Positions 1 through 8,171 of a stretch of DNA of 48,061 nt are shown here, piece by piece. A model generated the notes under the pieces. The model did not search any database, was not told where the DNA came from, and saw nothing but the letters and a program-made list of their open reading frames with translations. Both the position numbers and the translations under genes were made by a program. Source of the stretch: an uncultured Lachnospiraceae bacterium (lineage in GTDB: Bacteria; Bacillota; Clostridia; Lachnospirales; Lachnospiraceae). Within the stretch, counting starts at the first letter, position 1, and each line of letters opens with the position of its first letter. The stretch spans positions 1 through 48,061 of the forward strand of contig CAJUPJ010000030.1 in the NCBI GenBank assembly GCA_910588655.1, read 5' to 3'.

Positions 1-186
1 AGTTATCAATGTGCTTTGTGTTGTTCCCAACAGCGTGTTTTATATTACCACTTATGTCTGTCTTTGTCAACAACTTTTTTTATTTTTTTTATTTTTTATA
101 ATCCGCTTTCTTTTGCGGCAACAGATAGTATATTACCATTACTTTACTTATATGTCAAGCACTTTTTTAAAATAATTCACGTCCGG

Positions 187-345
187 TTCATAAATTTCCA
201 GACACGTTATAATTTACAGTTATCTGGTGTTGGTGTGGACTGGTGAACGGACGGTTTCTGTGCCATAGCCAGAATATTATATAAAAGGGGTACGCTTCCG
301 CTACGGCAGACCACACAGCGGCACATAAAACCTGCCATCATAAAC
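187..345 (-). repeat. Truncated copy C of the giant-hairpin repeat family plus half of companion repeat
   Basis: Positions 187-225 match the companion repeat also seen at 13621-13660 (TTCATAAATT.CCA.ACAC followed by TTATAATTTACAGTTATC). Positions 248-330 carry the conserved terminus (ACGGACGGTTTCTGTGCCA) and the conserved core strand (GGTACGCTTCCGCTACG, then CAGCGGCACATAAAA) of the large inverted repeats found complete at 13775, 34922 and 35455. The second arm is missing, so this looks like a decayed half copy. No convincing gene lies in 1-560; the plus-strand reading frame there has no ribosome-binding site and a low-complexity Phe/Leu-rich translation. Confidence 0.7.
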
Positions 346-463
346 CTGTAAACCAGCACTAAAACCTGGAATAACAGGATATCTGTAAATCATCCTGCAT
401 ACAATTTGTTGGGCAGAAACTTATGAAATGGCAGTGTTAATTAAATTTTTTCTATATACGAAG

Positions 464-507
464 TTAAGTCCAGGCAGGAATTACAAACAATCCCTGCCTG
501 GACTTAA
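464..507. other. 15-bp perfect inverted repeat
   Basis: TTAAGTCCAGGCAGG at 464-478 is exactly complementary to 493-507, with a 14-nt loop. It lies downstream of the minus-strand XRE gene ending at 562. There is no long T run directly after it on either strand, so termination is possible but unproven. Confidence 0.6.
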
Positions 508-561
508 CTACTACCATCTAATAAACAAATTTTACTTGTTAGCATTAATATATAAATACTT

Positions 562-894
562 TTACCTGTTTCCTTTTGTAAGTTCATAGGCAATTTTTAA
601 CAGACGTTCCACCGTTTCCAAAGTATTAGGTTTGAAACGCTCTAATGTTGCTACAATTTCATTTTCTGCCTTATCTGCATTTTCACCAATCATTATATAA
701 TCCATACTTACATCCAGGGCTTTTGATAAATTTAACAATGTTACTGCTGAAAAACCTTTTTTATTATTCTCAATCTCATACAAAAATTTTTCTGATATTT
801 TTGCCATATATGCCAGCTGTTCTCTTGTATAATGTTTTTCAGTCCTTAATTGTAAAATCCTTTCTCCTGCTGTTACTTTTTTCGCATCATCCAT
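562..894 (-). CDS. XRE-family helix-turn-helix transcriptional regulator
   Basis: A small DNA-binding regulator of about 110 aa. An HTH_3-type domain occupies roughly residues 5-65 (ERILQLRTEKHYTREQLAYM, then ISEKFLYEIENNKKG, then a LNLSKALDVSMDYIM helix), the classic Cro/CI layout ending in a 'ALxVSxDYI' motif. The remaining 45 residues are charged and helical. Two ATGs are possible: 906 sits directly on the GGGGGAG box and 894 lies 12 nt from it, so 894 is preferred but not certain. It stands alone between the spoVA terminator and a hairpin. Target genes and ligand cannot be inferred from the sequence. Confidence 0.8.
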   Translation of the reverse strand: MDDAKKVTAGERILQLRTEKHYTREQLAYMAKISEKFLYEIENNKKGFSAVTLLNLSKALDVSMDYIMIGENADKAENEIVATLERFKPNTLETVERLLKIAYELTKGNR

Positions 895-1051
895 TATAAA
901 GTACATCTCCCCCTTCAGTTCGATTATAGCATTACACATCTGTTTACAAAATGTGCGGCAGCTACAATTGAGATGAACCTTTGTTCCTATTATACACCAA
1001 AATCCTCAAAAACCCGCCACATGAAACGGGTTATTTACTTTAGCAGAAACC

Positions 1052-1087
1052 AAAAAACTGCTGTCCAGTGTTACGCCAGACAGCAGT
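1052..1087 (-). terminator. Rho-independent terminator of the spoVA operon
   Basis: On the minus strand a 9-bp stem (ACTGCTGTC paired with GACAGCAGT, 1057-1065 with 1079-1087) is followed by a run of six T. It lies 20 nt after the spoVAC stop and closes the operon there. Confidence 0.85.
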
Positions 1088-1107
1088 TAGTAAAATAGCC
1101 TGCATTT

Positions 1108-1614
1108 TTATTTTGCAAAAATTGTATAAATCCAGTATATTATCCCCAGAATCCATGAACTGAATATCCCATATAAAATTACAGGCCCGGCAATTGAAAA
1201 TATCTTACAGCCCACACCAAAAACATCCCCTTCTGCCTGGAATTCAATAGCAGGTGAAACTACAGAATTGGCGAAGCCAGTAATAGGCACAATGCTTCCT
1301 GCACCTGCAAACTGCCCAAGCTTCTGGTATATGTTAAAGCCTGTAAGTATTATGCTTATCCCAATTAAAGTCATTGTACTGTAAAGCCCTGCAAGTTTGT
1401 CATCGTTTCCCATTGATTTATATATACTACAGAATATCTCCCCTAAAAGGCAAATACTTCCCCCTGTTATAAACGCCTTTACACAATTTAAGAACCCATT
1501 ATTTTTAGGTGTCATATTTTTAACATACTCATTGTATTTTTCTTTCTGTAAGTTACTGTCTTTTTCATTTATAATTTCCTCTATTCCAGGATTATCCCTG
1601 TCTTTTTCTTTCAC
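1108..1614 (-). CDS. spoVAC: Stage V sporulation protein AC
   Basis: A polytopic membrane protein of 168 aa belonging to the SpoVA complex, which moves calcium dipicolinate into the forespore and out at germination; in Bacillus SpoVAC is reported as a mechanosensitive channel component. The diagnostic stretch FAGAGSIVPITGFANS, followed by SPAIEFQAEGDVFGVG and IAGPVILYG, is clear, and there are several hydrophobic segments from residue 45 on. The start is GTG, 8 nt after AAGGGGG. The N-terminal 35 residues are charged, as usual for the family. It is the last gene before a strong terminator, so spoVAD, which normally follows, is absent here. Confidence 0.93.
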   Translation of the reverse strand: MKEKDRDNPGIEEIINEKDSNLQKEKYNEYVKNMTPKNNGFLNCVKAFITGGSICLLGEIFCSIYKSMGNDDKLAGLYSTMTLIGISIILTGFNIYQKLGQFAGAGSIVPITGFANSVVSPAIEFQAEGDVFGVGCKIFSIAGPVILYGIFSSWILGIIYWIYTIFAK

Positions 1615-1634
1615 AAAACCATCCCCCTTTATAA

Positions 1635-2060
1635 CTAAAGCCCGCCACAGAAAAACAACTGGTATAATGTGCCAAGGCCTTTGCCTAATGCAACCATAAC
1701 AACAATTACTGGTACTCCAGTTTTTAAATCAAGCCTTTTAAAAAGAATTGGTATCACTTTCAGGCTTTCAGAAAGTGACATAGCAAGTGCACCTGTAAAT
1801 ATTCCTGCAAATACACCTGCCGCCACCATGCCAGCAATACCAATATGCACATTGAATTTATATACAGTTATAAGGTTTCCAACTGTACCTCCCAGTGCTA
1901 TTGCTGTTTCCATCTTATATATATCACAGCCAATTTTCATACCCCCGGCAAGCCTTGGCACTATACCAAGTATTGTAATAAGCGCAAATGTCCCGGCAGC
2001 TACTGAAATACCACCAGAAAACCCAATTACAGCAAGAACAATATTCTGGAAAATCTCCAT
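1635..2060 (-). CDS. spoVAB: Stage V sporulation protein AB
   Basis: A membrane protein of 141 aa with four to five hydrophobic segments rich in Gly and Ala (IVLAVIGFSGGISVAAGTFA at the N-terminus; GIAGMVAAGVFAGIFTGALA in the middle; VPVIVVMVALGKGLGTLYQL at the end), the pattern of SpoVAB. It is a member of the forespore SpoVA complex. The start at 2060 is chosen because GGCGG lies 7 nt upstream; an in-frame ATG at 2078 has no ribosome-binding site. It lies 20 nt after spoVAA and 20 nt before spoVAC, consistent with co-transcription. Confidence 0.88.
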   Translation of the reverse strand: MEIFQNIVLAVIGFSGGISVAAGTFALITILGIVPRLAGGMKIGCDIYKMETAIALGGTVGNLITVYKFNVHIGIAGMVAAGVFAGIFTGALAMSLSESLKVIPILFKRLDLKTGVPVIVVMVALGKGLGTLYQLFFCGGL

Positions 2061-2080
2061 TCCAGCACCGCCTTTCAAGT

Positions 2081-2704
2081 TTATTTTATCATTTTGCCCT
2101 CCCTTGATGAGTCTGCTATTAACGTTTTATTTAAATCCTCTTCAAATGTGCGCATTTCCATATGGAGAGGTGTAGGGTCATCATGGACTTTGGTACTTTT
2201 AAAATGATTGTAAAATCCCAGTATGCCTACCGGAATTCCGATGCTGTAAGCAATCTCCAGAATTGAACCGTCTGATTTATGCACGCCTGTTACCAGATAA
2301 TAAAAATCGTTGAATACATCTCCGACACTTACATCTGTATTAAATGTCATAATCGTAAACGCTGAACCAAAAAATACAATAAGCGAAACAAAAACCAGTT
2401 TAATATATTCAAGCCATTTTTTATCTGGTTCTGGCATTTTGTACTCTACAATAAATTCTGGTTCACCAATATTCTGTATTGTAATATCAGGATAAGATTT
2501 CTGTATTATCCCAATAACCTTCATCACTGAAAAAGCAAGAATTTCATTTTTATTTCCTTTGACAGTATATAAAACTGTACTTCCTATTTCTTTAACCATA
2601 TTATTATCAGGTGAATATATTTCTGCTATATCCTGTAACAATATTTTTTTATTGGATACTTGTACATTCTGGTCAATCTTTATATAAACCACATCAGCTT
2701 TCAT
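2081..2704 (-). CDS. spoVAA: Stage V sporulation protein AA
   Basis: A protein of 207 aa with a soluble N-terminal domain of about 95 residues (VVYIKIDQNVQVSNKKILLQ then DIAEIYSPD), then two or more membrane segments (YIKLVFVSLIVFFGSAFTIM near 110-130; a segment near 165-185) and a charged tail. This layout matches the SporV_AA family, the first gene of many spoVA operons. The start at 2704 has AAGGATGG 8 nt upstream; an ATG at 2716 overlaps that box and is unlikely. The presence of AA and AB here is the Bacillus-like arrangement; many Clostridia keep only AC, AD and AE. Confidence 0.85.
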   Translation of the reverse strand: MKADVVYIKIDQNVQVSNKKILLQDIAEIYSPDNNMVKEIGSTVLYTVKGNKNEILAFSVMKVIGIIQKSYPDITIQNIGEPEFIVEYKMPEPDKKWLEYIKLVFVSLIVFFGSAFTIMTFNTDVSVGDVFNDFYYLVTGVHKSDGSILEIAYSIGIPVGILGFYNHFKSTKVHDDPTPLHMEMRTFEEDLNKTLIADSSREGKMIK

Positions 2705-2786
2705 TAATTTTTCCATCCTTTATATAAAAATCATTTGTGCCATGCCTTGTTCTATATAAAAACCTGATACCATACAGGCATTAATA

Positions 2787-2987
2787 TTAATCAGGCAGGT
2801 TTAATTTATCATGGCTGAAGCTGAAAGCTGCAATGCCTATATCCGGTTCTTCATCATATGTCCTTTCAACAACCCTTCCATTGGCGTATTCAGTCCTTGT
2901 GTTGCGCAAAGATGCAAGATAACAGACTGTTGTAATAATCATTAAACAAAAGACAACTGCAATAAGCCATACTTTATTTTTCTTCAT
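2787..2987 (-). CDS. Small single-pass membrane protein in the sporulation block
   Basis: A 66-aa protein starting MKKNKVWLIAVVF, with one N-terminal membrane segment (about residues 5-25) and a 40-residue polar tail facing out. No family was recognised. It lies between sigF and spoVAA. The start used has GAGGGG 4 nt upstream; an in-frame ATG 12 nt earlier (2999) is part of the 16-nt motif shared with atpG and aspS. A long 176-nt gap from sigF suggests its own leader or promoter. A forespore role is only suggested by its neighbours. Confidence 0.6.
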   Translation of the reverse strand: MKKNKVWLIAVVFCLMIITTVCYLASLRNTRTEYANGRVVERTYDEEPDIGIAAFSFSHDKLNLPD

Positions 2988-2993
2988 AATACC

Positions 2994-3042
2994 CCTCATT
3001 TCTGCGCTGTTATTAATATCCCGTTCCATACGGGCTTTTACG
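2994..3042 (-). promoter_or_regulatory. RBS-overlapping 16-nt motif, third copy (no pseudoknot seen)
   Basis: CAGCGCAGAAATGAGG (minus strand, 2994-3009) is identical to the motifs before atpG (19440-19455) and aspS (33415-33430). Here it is preceded by a different hairpin, CCCGT/ACGGG at 3020-3034, whose loop does not match CAGCGC. A TGCGT at about 3038-3042 could pair with GCGCA instead. The pseudoknot seen at the other two loci is therefore not evident here. Confidence 0.5.
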
Positions 3043-3163
3043 CATTAAAATTTGCAATATTACTTTCCCATCTGCTGCCACTAATGCCACAAACAGGATT
3101 TATAACATGTAATTAGTATGGCTTATATATTTTTTTATATACATAATTTAATATAAATGTTTT

Positions 3164-3964
3164 TCAGCATTTTGCTTTTTCACGCATGTTTTTTAAGATT
3201 TTTTTCTCAAGCCTGCTTACTTGCACCTGGCTTATTCCAAGTTCTTTTGCAACTTCTGTCTGTGTCATATCTTTATAATACCTGTATTCTATTAATTTTC
3301 TTTCCTTTTCATCTAAACCGTCCAGCAGTTCTTTTAAAAGAATACGGTTTAAAAGTTTTTCTTTCTCTTCGTCCTGTACTGAACCATTAAAACCAGTGCC
3401 GTACCCGCCATTATTTGCAGAAGCAGAAATATAACTTGCACCACCCTGGCAATTTTTTACAATCTGGTCTACCATATATATATCTTTGCCCTCTGACTGG
3501 TAAACAGTCCTGTAAATAGAGTCTACTTCGCTGTTTGCTTCCAGCGCAAGCACTATATCTTCTGGCGCAAGCTCAGTTGCTGCTGCTATTTCTTTAATTG
3601 TTGCTGTCCTTCCAAGTTCCTGCCCTAGTAAATCAGCAGCTTTTTTTACTTTCCATCCGTTCTCTTTTATCGTCCTGCTGACTTTTATCATTCCGTCATC
3701 CCTTAAAAAACGCTTTATTTCACCTGTAATCATAGGTACTGCATAGGTAGAAAATTTTACGCCAAACTGTATGTCAAAATTGTCTATTGATTTAATAAGC
3801 CCTATGCAGCCTATCTGGAAAATATCATCAACATCATATCCCCTGCCAGAAAACCTTTTTACAATATTCCACACAAGACCAACATTTTCTTCAACAATTT
3901 TGTTCCTCGCTTCCTTATCCCCTGCACGTGCTTTCTTTAATAATTCCATAATGTCCATATGCAC
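3164..3964 (-). CDS. sigF: Forespore RNA polymerase sigma factor F
   Basis: A sigma-70 family factor of 266 aa directing the first forespore-specific gene set. Region 2 is clear (VWNIVKRFSGRGYDVDDIFQ, then IGLIKSIDNFD and FSTYAVPMITGEIKRFLRDD, residues 31-90), region 3 spans about 105-165, and region 4 ends in MTQTEVAKELGISQVQVSRL. The GTG start has AAGGA 6 nt upstream; an ATG two codons on is the alternative. It follows spoIIAB by 27 nt. Unusually, a Gly/Asn/Ser-rich insert of about 25 residues (171-196) sits between regions 3 and 4, where Bacillus SigF has a short linker. Confidence 0.95.
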   Translation of the reverse strand: MHMDIMELLKKARAGDKEARNKIVEENVGLVWNIVKRFSGRGYDVDDIFQIGCIGLIKSIDNFDIQFGVKFSTYAVPMITGEIKRFLRDDGMIKVSRTIKENGWKVKKAADLLGQELGRTATIKEIAAATELAPEDIVLALEANSEVDSIYRTVYQSEGKDIYMVDQIVKNCQGGASYISASANNGGYGTGFNGSVQDEEKEKLLNRILLKELLDGLDEKERKLIEYRYYKDMTQTEVAKELGISQVQVSRLEKKILKNMREKAKC

Positions 3965-3991
3965 ATACCATCCTTAACAGCCTAAAATTTA

Positions 3992-4411
3992 TTACTGCCC
4001 TTCTGAAATCCCTATAGTTTTTTCTAAAAAAACTTTTGTCCCTTTGCCTGGGACTGACTCCACTTCCAGCTTGTCCATAAATGCCTCCATAAATGCAAAG
4101 CCCATTCCTGAACGCTCCCATTCAGGTCTTGTTGTATAAAGTGGTTCCATCGCCTTTTCTATATCATTTATGCCTGTCCCATAATCCTCTATCACAATGC
4201 TTATATCATTATTATGTATATTACACTCCATTAAAATTTCGCCTTCTTTATTTTCATAACCGTGTATAATACAATTAGTAACAGCTTCTGATACTGCTGT
4301 TTTCACATCAGACAGTTCTTCCAGTGTAGGATTAAGCCTGGTTATATATGCTGCTATAACTGTCCTTGCAAATGCTTCATTTTCTGAACAACTCTCAAAT
4401 ATAATCTTCAT
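3992..4411 (-). CDS. spoIIAB: Anti-sigma F factor, serine kinase
   Basis: A 139-aa GHKL-fold kinase that binds and silences SigF and phosphorylates SpoIIAA. The N box (VKTAVSEAVTNCIIHGYEN, residues 37-55), the G1 box (IEDYGTGINDIEKA) and the G2 box (ERSGMGFAFMEAFMD) are present, giving the ATP site. The length matches the family. The start follows GGAGG by 5 nt inside the end of spoIIAA, overlapping it by 17 nt, which suggests coupled translation and balanced partner levels. Confidence 0.96.
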   Translation of the reverse strand: MKIIFESCSENEAFARTVIAAYITRLNPTLEELSDVKTAVSEAVTNCIIHGYENKEGEILMECNIHNNDISIVIEDYGTGINDIEKAMEPLYTTRPEWERSGMGFAFMEAFMDKLEVESVPGKGTKVFLEKTIGISEGQ

Positions 4412-4772
4412 ACTTAACCTCCAAAGCCTTTATTGCATCTCCAGGCGTATCATATTTTTCAATTATCTTATATAAACCAGATATTTTAAATATCCTGTCT
4501 ACTGCACTTCCCACACTGGTTACTGCTGCCCTTCCGCCAAGGAACATAACTTTCTTATACCTGCCCATTAAAAGCCCTATCCCTGAACTGTCCATAAACC
4601 CTACATCTTTAAAATCAAATATTACATGTTTTACATCCCCGGCTTCTATAAGCCTGTCTGAACGCTCCCTTAAAGATAAGACTGCATGGTGGTCTAAATC
4701 CTGTGTTACATATATAACCAGGCAGTTTTTATAAAGTTCATAATGAAACCCTGCCACATTTTCTTTAACCAT
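4395..4772 (-). CDS. spoIIAA: Anti-anti-sigma factor (STAS domain)
   Basis: A 125-aa STAS protein that releases SigF by capturing SpoIIAB when dephosphorylated. The phosphorylation motif FMDSSGIGLLMGRY is present, with Ser63 the equivalent of the phosphorylated serine. The beta strands LVIYVTQDL and VKHVIFDFKDV precede it as expected. The start at 4772 has GGAGG 5 nt upstream; longer frames read into the upstream terminator region. It is the first gene of the spoIIA operon, which in relatives is transcribed by SigH under Spo0A; I could not define that promoter. Confidence 0.94.
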   Translation of the reverse strand: MVKENVAGFHYELYKNCLVIYVTQDLDHHAVLSLRERSDRLIEAGDVKHVIFDFKDVGFMDSSGIGLLMGRYKKVMFLGGRAAVTSVGSAVDRIFKISGLYKIIEKYDTPGDAIKALEVKYEDYI

Positions 4773-4835
4773 AGTAACCTCCATTCCACCGCCAGGCGGC
4801 GGCACAAATAGTTGTATGAATATATTAACCGGGAC

Positions 4836-4884
4836 AACAAAAATACCCTGCCAGAATAACATATAATGTAATTCTGGCAGGGTA
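4836..4884 (-). terminator. Rho-independent terminator after the TPR gene
   Basis: The minus strand has a 14-bp perfect stem (TACCCTGCCAGAAT pairs with ATTCTGGCAGGGTA, 4844-4857 with 4871-4884) followed by five T. It separates the fapA-TPR unit from spoIIAA. Confidence 0.9.
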
Positions 4885-4920
4885 CTGCCTTTATCTGGTA
4901 TTGTATCATGGATTTCCTGG

Positions 4921-6366
4921 TTATACACCAAGTTCACGCAGCCTGCTGCTTGCATCTGCCACCCTTGGTGATTCAGGATAGTCATTCACTATTTTTTCAT
5001 AGTATTCCCTTGCCTTTTTAGGCTTTGATGTCTGCTGGTATGTCCTTCCTAAGAAATACATTGCATCTGTATTGTCAGGGTTATATTCAAGTGCCTCTAG
5101 CAGAAGTTCTTTAGCTTTGTCATAATCTTTTGCGCCTGCATATGCATTTTCACCATTGTAAGCATCCCTTCCCTGTATATAAATCTTCTCGCTGGCTTCT
5201 TCAAAAGATGCTTCTGCAATCCTATCGTATATCTTTTTGGCAGCATTCCCTGCCAGGTCTTTACTGTCGATTTTCTTAAGGCTGCGTGCTGCTTTTTCCA
5301 TATCTTCTTCCATAAAAAGCTCTGCTGCCTTGAACAGTTTGTCATAAACTTCAAGAAGACTGCTTCCAGATGCATTGCCATCCCCTTTAAGTTCTTCAAG
5401 TTCACCCTGTAAGTCTGCTATTTTAGCCTGTAATGTTTCATTCTGGCTTTTTAATGCAGTTAAGTCACTATCTGCTGCCGCCTGGTTCTCGCTGTATTTC
5501 TTAAAATTATTATTAACATTTTCTGCCTCTGAGGACTTAATATGTGGCATTATAAGGAAATACATAAGTGCAAGTCCCGTAATTATGCCTATAATAACAT
5601 TTACAAAAGGGAGTACGGAAGGCTTCTCCTCTTTATAAGGGGTTATTGTCTTATACTGGTCTGCTTCTTCAAGACGTGGAAGCGTTTTCCTTGTACTGGT
5701 TTTAGGCTCTTCTGTCCTTACAGCCAGAGGGTCTGCTTTGGGGCGGATATCTGAAAGTTCCTGTAAATACGCCAGGGTAGTTGTATTCGTAATATCAATT
5801 TTAATAATATTATTGAGCAGCTTTAAAGCTTTGTTGCGGTTATCTTTCTTGTCCGACATCATGTAAAGCAAAGCAAGAAGCTGGTGGGCACGTATAAATT
5901 TCGGGTTCTGGCTTGTAACTTTTTTAAGCTGTATAATTGCCATGTCCTCATCACCATGCTTCGCAGAATCAAGTGCTGAATTATACTTCCGGATAACCTG
6001 GCTGTACATTTCCAGTTTATTAGGATTGGACTGTATTTCATTTATATACATATCCGCATCATTGTTTTCTTCCTGGTAATGTTTACTTATAACCCACTCA
6101 CTTAAAGCAGAAACTATCTCTCCTGTCTCAAAATATATAAGCCCAAGCAGGTTTCTTGCATTTGTATTTAATTTGTTAAACTGGAGGCTTTGCTTAAGGG
6201 AAGATACAGCTCCTGTCAAATCCCTGATTTTTGCCTGTCCAAGTGCTTTATTATAGTATATATTTGATAAACTGATAATCTTCCAGTAATCCCTTAAATC
6301 CTGGCCACAGTTACTACACCTTGTTCTCCTGAATGGTACAGCAGCATTACATCTTGGACAGTTCAT
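4921..6366 (-). CDS. Zinc-ribbon, TPR-repeat membrane protein
   Basis: A 481-aa protein with a CxxC...CxxC zinc ribbon at the very N-terminus (MNCPRCNAAVPFRRTRCSNC), TPR-like helical repeats to about residue 200, a linker, one membrane segment near 255-275 (FVNVIIGIITGLALMYFLI), a coiled coil (about 300-335, LTALKSQNETLQAKIADLQG) and a second TPR block at the C-terminus (YNPDNTDAMYFLGRTYQQTS). The domain order suggests a membrane scaffold with TPRs on both sides; no catalytic residues are visible. The ATG overlaps the stop of the 60-aa gene upstream (ATGA), with GGAGGAATC in front. The specific role is unknown. Confidence 0.85.
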   Translation of the reverse strand: MNCPRCNAAVPFRRTRCSNCGQDLRDYWKIISLSNIYYNKALGQAKIRDLTGAVSSLKQSLQFNKLNTNARNLLGLIYFETGEIVSALSEWVISKHYQEENNDADMYINEIQSNPNKLEMYSQVIRKYNSALDSAKHGDEDMAIIQLKKVTSQNPKFIRAHQLLALLYMMSDKKDNRNKALKLLNNIIKIDITNTTTLAYLQELSDIRPKADPLAVRTEEPKTSTRKTLPRLEEADQYKTITPYKEEKPSVLPFVNVIIGIITGLALMYFLIMPHIKSSEAENVNNNFKKYSENQAAADSDLTALKSQNETLQAKIADLQGELEELKGDGNASGSSLLEVYDKLFKAAELFMEEDMEKAARSLKKIDSKDLAGNAAKKIYDRIAEASFEEASEKIYIQGRDAYNGENAYAGAKDYDKAKELLLEALEYNPDNTDAMYFLGRTYQQTSKPKKAREYYEKIVNDYPESPRVADASSRLRELGV

Positions 6367-6545
6367 GATTCCTCCACCCATTCTATAGATTTTTTATCAA
6401 TGGTTTCATTGCCTGGTACAGTATTATTTATAATGGACTGCACTAAATCAGTAACATCTGTTGTCTTATTGCCATAAATAGCATCCTCTGCCTGCTCAAT
6501 ATCAAGGCTTGGCTGGAATTTAGCCAGCTCTGCTTCAAAATCCAT
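6363..6545 (-). CDS. Small conserved-looking hypothetical protein, 60 aa
   Basis: An acidic, soluble 60-aa protein starting MDFEAELAKFQPSLDIEQAE. No domain was recognised. It has a strong ribosome-binding site (GGAGGTAG, 9 nt from the ATG) and its stop overlaps the start of the zinc-ribbon/TPR gene, so it is almost certainly translated and coupled to it. Placement after the FapA-type gene (63 nt gap) suggests a three-gene unit. Confidence 0.7.
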   Translation of the reverse strand: MDFEAELAKFQPSLDIEQAEDAIYGNKTTDVTDLVQSIINNTVPGNETIDKKSIEWVEES

Positions 6546-6607
6546 CTTACACTACCTCCTGTTAATCATCAACAAATATCAGCCGCAATTACCGGCATAA
6601 AAGCATA

Positions 6608-8014
6608 CTATTCGCCAATATTATACACAATAATTCCCGCCCCACGCCTTGCATATTCTACATGATGGTTTTCTTCTGTAACTAACACCTTTACTCCATT
6701 GATAGTGATGGCAGTTCCTGGATTTACAACTTTATTAATAGTAATTTTGGCAAGGTTCGCCTTGCCCATCTGGTCAAGTATTTCCTGCTCTTTTTTAGTA
6801 AGTTCATTAACCCTTGTATCACATTCTATTTTGCTTCTCATAAGCTGTATACGCTTCTTGGACAGTTCCGGGTTATCCCCTTTGCTTAATGCCTGCTGTA
6901 CTTTTTCAAGTGCATCAACTACTGTTTTAAGTGATTTTTCACTGTCTTCTTTATTCTGCTTGCACTGTGCCAGAAGTGCAAATAAGTCACCATCTACACC
7001 TGCTTTAATCTCTGTCCTTACTTCTGACATATTGCCAATAATATTAGCACTGATATATCTCATTGCTGATACAGAACCGCCTACTATCACACCATATTTG
7101 CCAGATACAATTATATCCTGTCCAGCCTCAATCTTGGTATTCATAATGGCATTAGCCTGTACATCACCTTTACAGGTTATGCTTGACTGCTCAAAAAACT
7201 TGCCTTTTACAGAACCGCCTGCTTCTATTGAGCCTTTTCCATTGCCCTGCATGCCGTTTTTAAGCACAACATCATTCTTTGCAGAAAGGTTTGCCTGCTC
7301 AACATACCCGTCAACAATTATAGAACCCTTTTGTGATGTTACACTAACGCCTGAAAAGACATTTCCGCGGATGTGTATATCATTCTGGAATTCAATATCC
7401 CCTGTGGTAAATGATACATCCCCTTCTACAACAAGCTCTTTATCTACAATAAGCCTTTCTGCAATATAAGTTACCTTGCCATCATACTTAGCTGTATATT
7501 CTGTGCCTGTAGAATCAATTACAAAACCCTTGCCCTTTATCTTTGCTAAATCTTTGCCTTTCCTGGCAAGGATAGAACCGCCAAACACATTTATGCCATC
7601 CTTGCATGGTGTAGGCGGATGGTATAAAACAAGACGTTCCCCTTCTACAACAGATGGAACACTTCCATATTCTGAATAGTCAACAGAACCATCCTTTAAA
7701 ATCTTTGGTCTTGTATCAATATGTGTGTCAAATAAAAATTCATACCATCCATCTTTGCCATCCATTGCCGGGGTTGACTGGGCAAACTTAACTGTTCTAT
7801 TATATATGCTATTATCCAGCATATTTTTAATTACTTCCGTACTTATTCCGTGGACTACACCAATATCCTTTGCAAGCTTTAAAACTGACTCAAGAGTATT
7901 TTCTGTACCTTCACTTGGTGGCGCTATACATATATATGCTGCATTCTCATCATCTGATACTGTTATCTGTATATTACAAATACTATTTCCTGCTTCTACC
8001 ATATCTTCCTGCAT
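6608..8014 (-). CDS. FapA (DUF342) family polymer-binding protein
   Basis: A 468-aa protein of the FapA/DUF342 family. The N-terminal 190 residues form the FapA domain (VPSVVEGERLVLYHPPTPCK; INVFGGSILARKGKDL), followed by a beta-helical repeat region (GDVSFTTGDIEFQNDIHIRG, VEGD.., IIVDGYVEQANLSAKNDVVL, KGSIEAGGSVKGKFFEQSS; about 200-330), a coiled coil (340-415) and a short C-terminal beta domain. The family is linked to flagellar assembly regulation in Vibrio and to polymer or cell-surface functions elsewhere. No flagellar gene is nearby. The start has GAGGAGGG 4-5 nt upstream. Probably leads an operon with the next two genes. Confidence 0.88.
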   Translation of the reverse strand: MQEDMVEAGNSICNIQITVSDDENAAYICIAPPSEGTENTLESVLKLAKDIGVVHGISTEVIKNMLDNSIYNRTVKFAQSTPAMDGKDGWYEFLFDTHIDTRPKILKDGSVDYSEYGSVPSVVEGERLVLYHPPTPCKDGINVFGGSILARKGKDLAKIKGKGFVIDSTGTEYTAKYDGKVTYIAERLIVDKELVVEGDVSFTTGDIEFQNDIHIRGNVFSGVSVTSQKGSIIVDGYVEQANLSAKNDVVLKNGMQGNGKGSIEAGGSVKGKFFEQSSITCKGDVQANAIMNTKIEAGQDIIVSGKYGVIVGGSVSAMRYISANIIGNMSEVRTEIKAGVDGDLFALLAQCKQNKEDSEKSLKTVVDALEKVQQALSKGDNPELSKKRIQLMRSKIECDTRVNELTKKEQEILDQMGKANLAKITINKVVNPGTAITINGVKVLVTEENHHVEYARRGAGIIVYNIGE

Positions 8015-8171
8015 AAAATCCCTCCTCTGTCACCATATTTCCAACCAGCATTTTTACTAAGAGCAGAGTTACTTATTCTGATTATATATGAGTTTGCCCT
8101 ATATTGCAATAACCCATCCAATTGTTAACTAAAACTTAACACTTTTGCAGCTGTGCAGCCTTTTCCGTCCT

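Noticed and set aside
16..246. 76-aa plus-strand reading frame
   Set aside because: No ribosome-binding site, Phe/Leu/Tyr-rich low-complexity translation, and its end overlaps repeat sequence.
6699..7469. 256-aa plus-strand frame antisense to the FapA-type gene
   Set aside because: It is a shadow of the coding strand: Ser/Pro/Thr/Leu-rich translation without a domain, while the minus-strand frame has a full FapA-family match.
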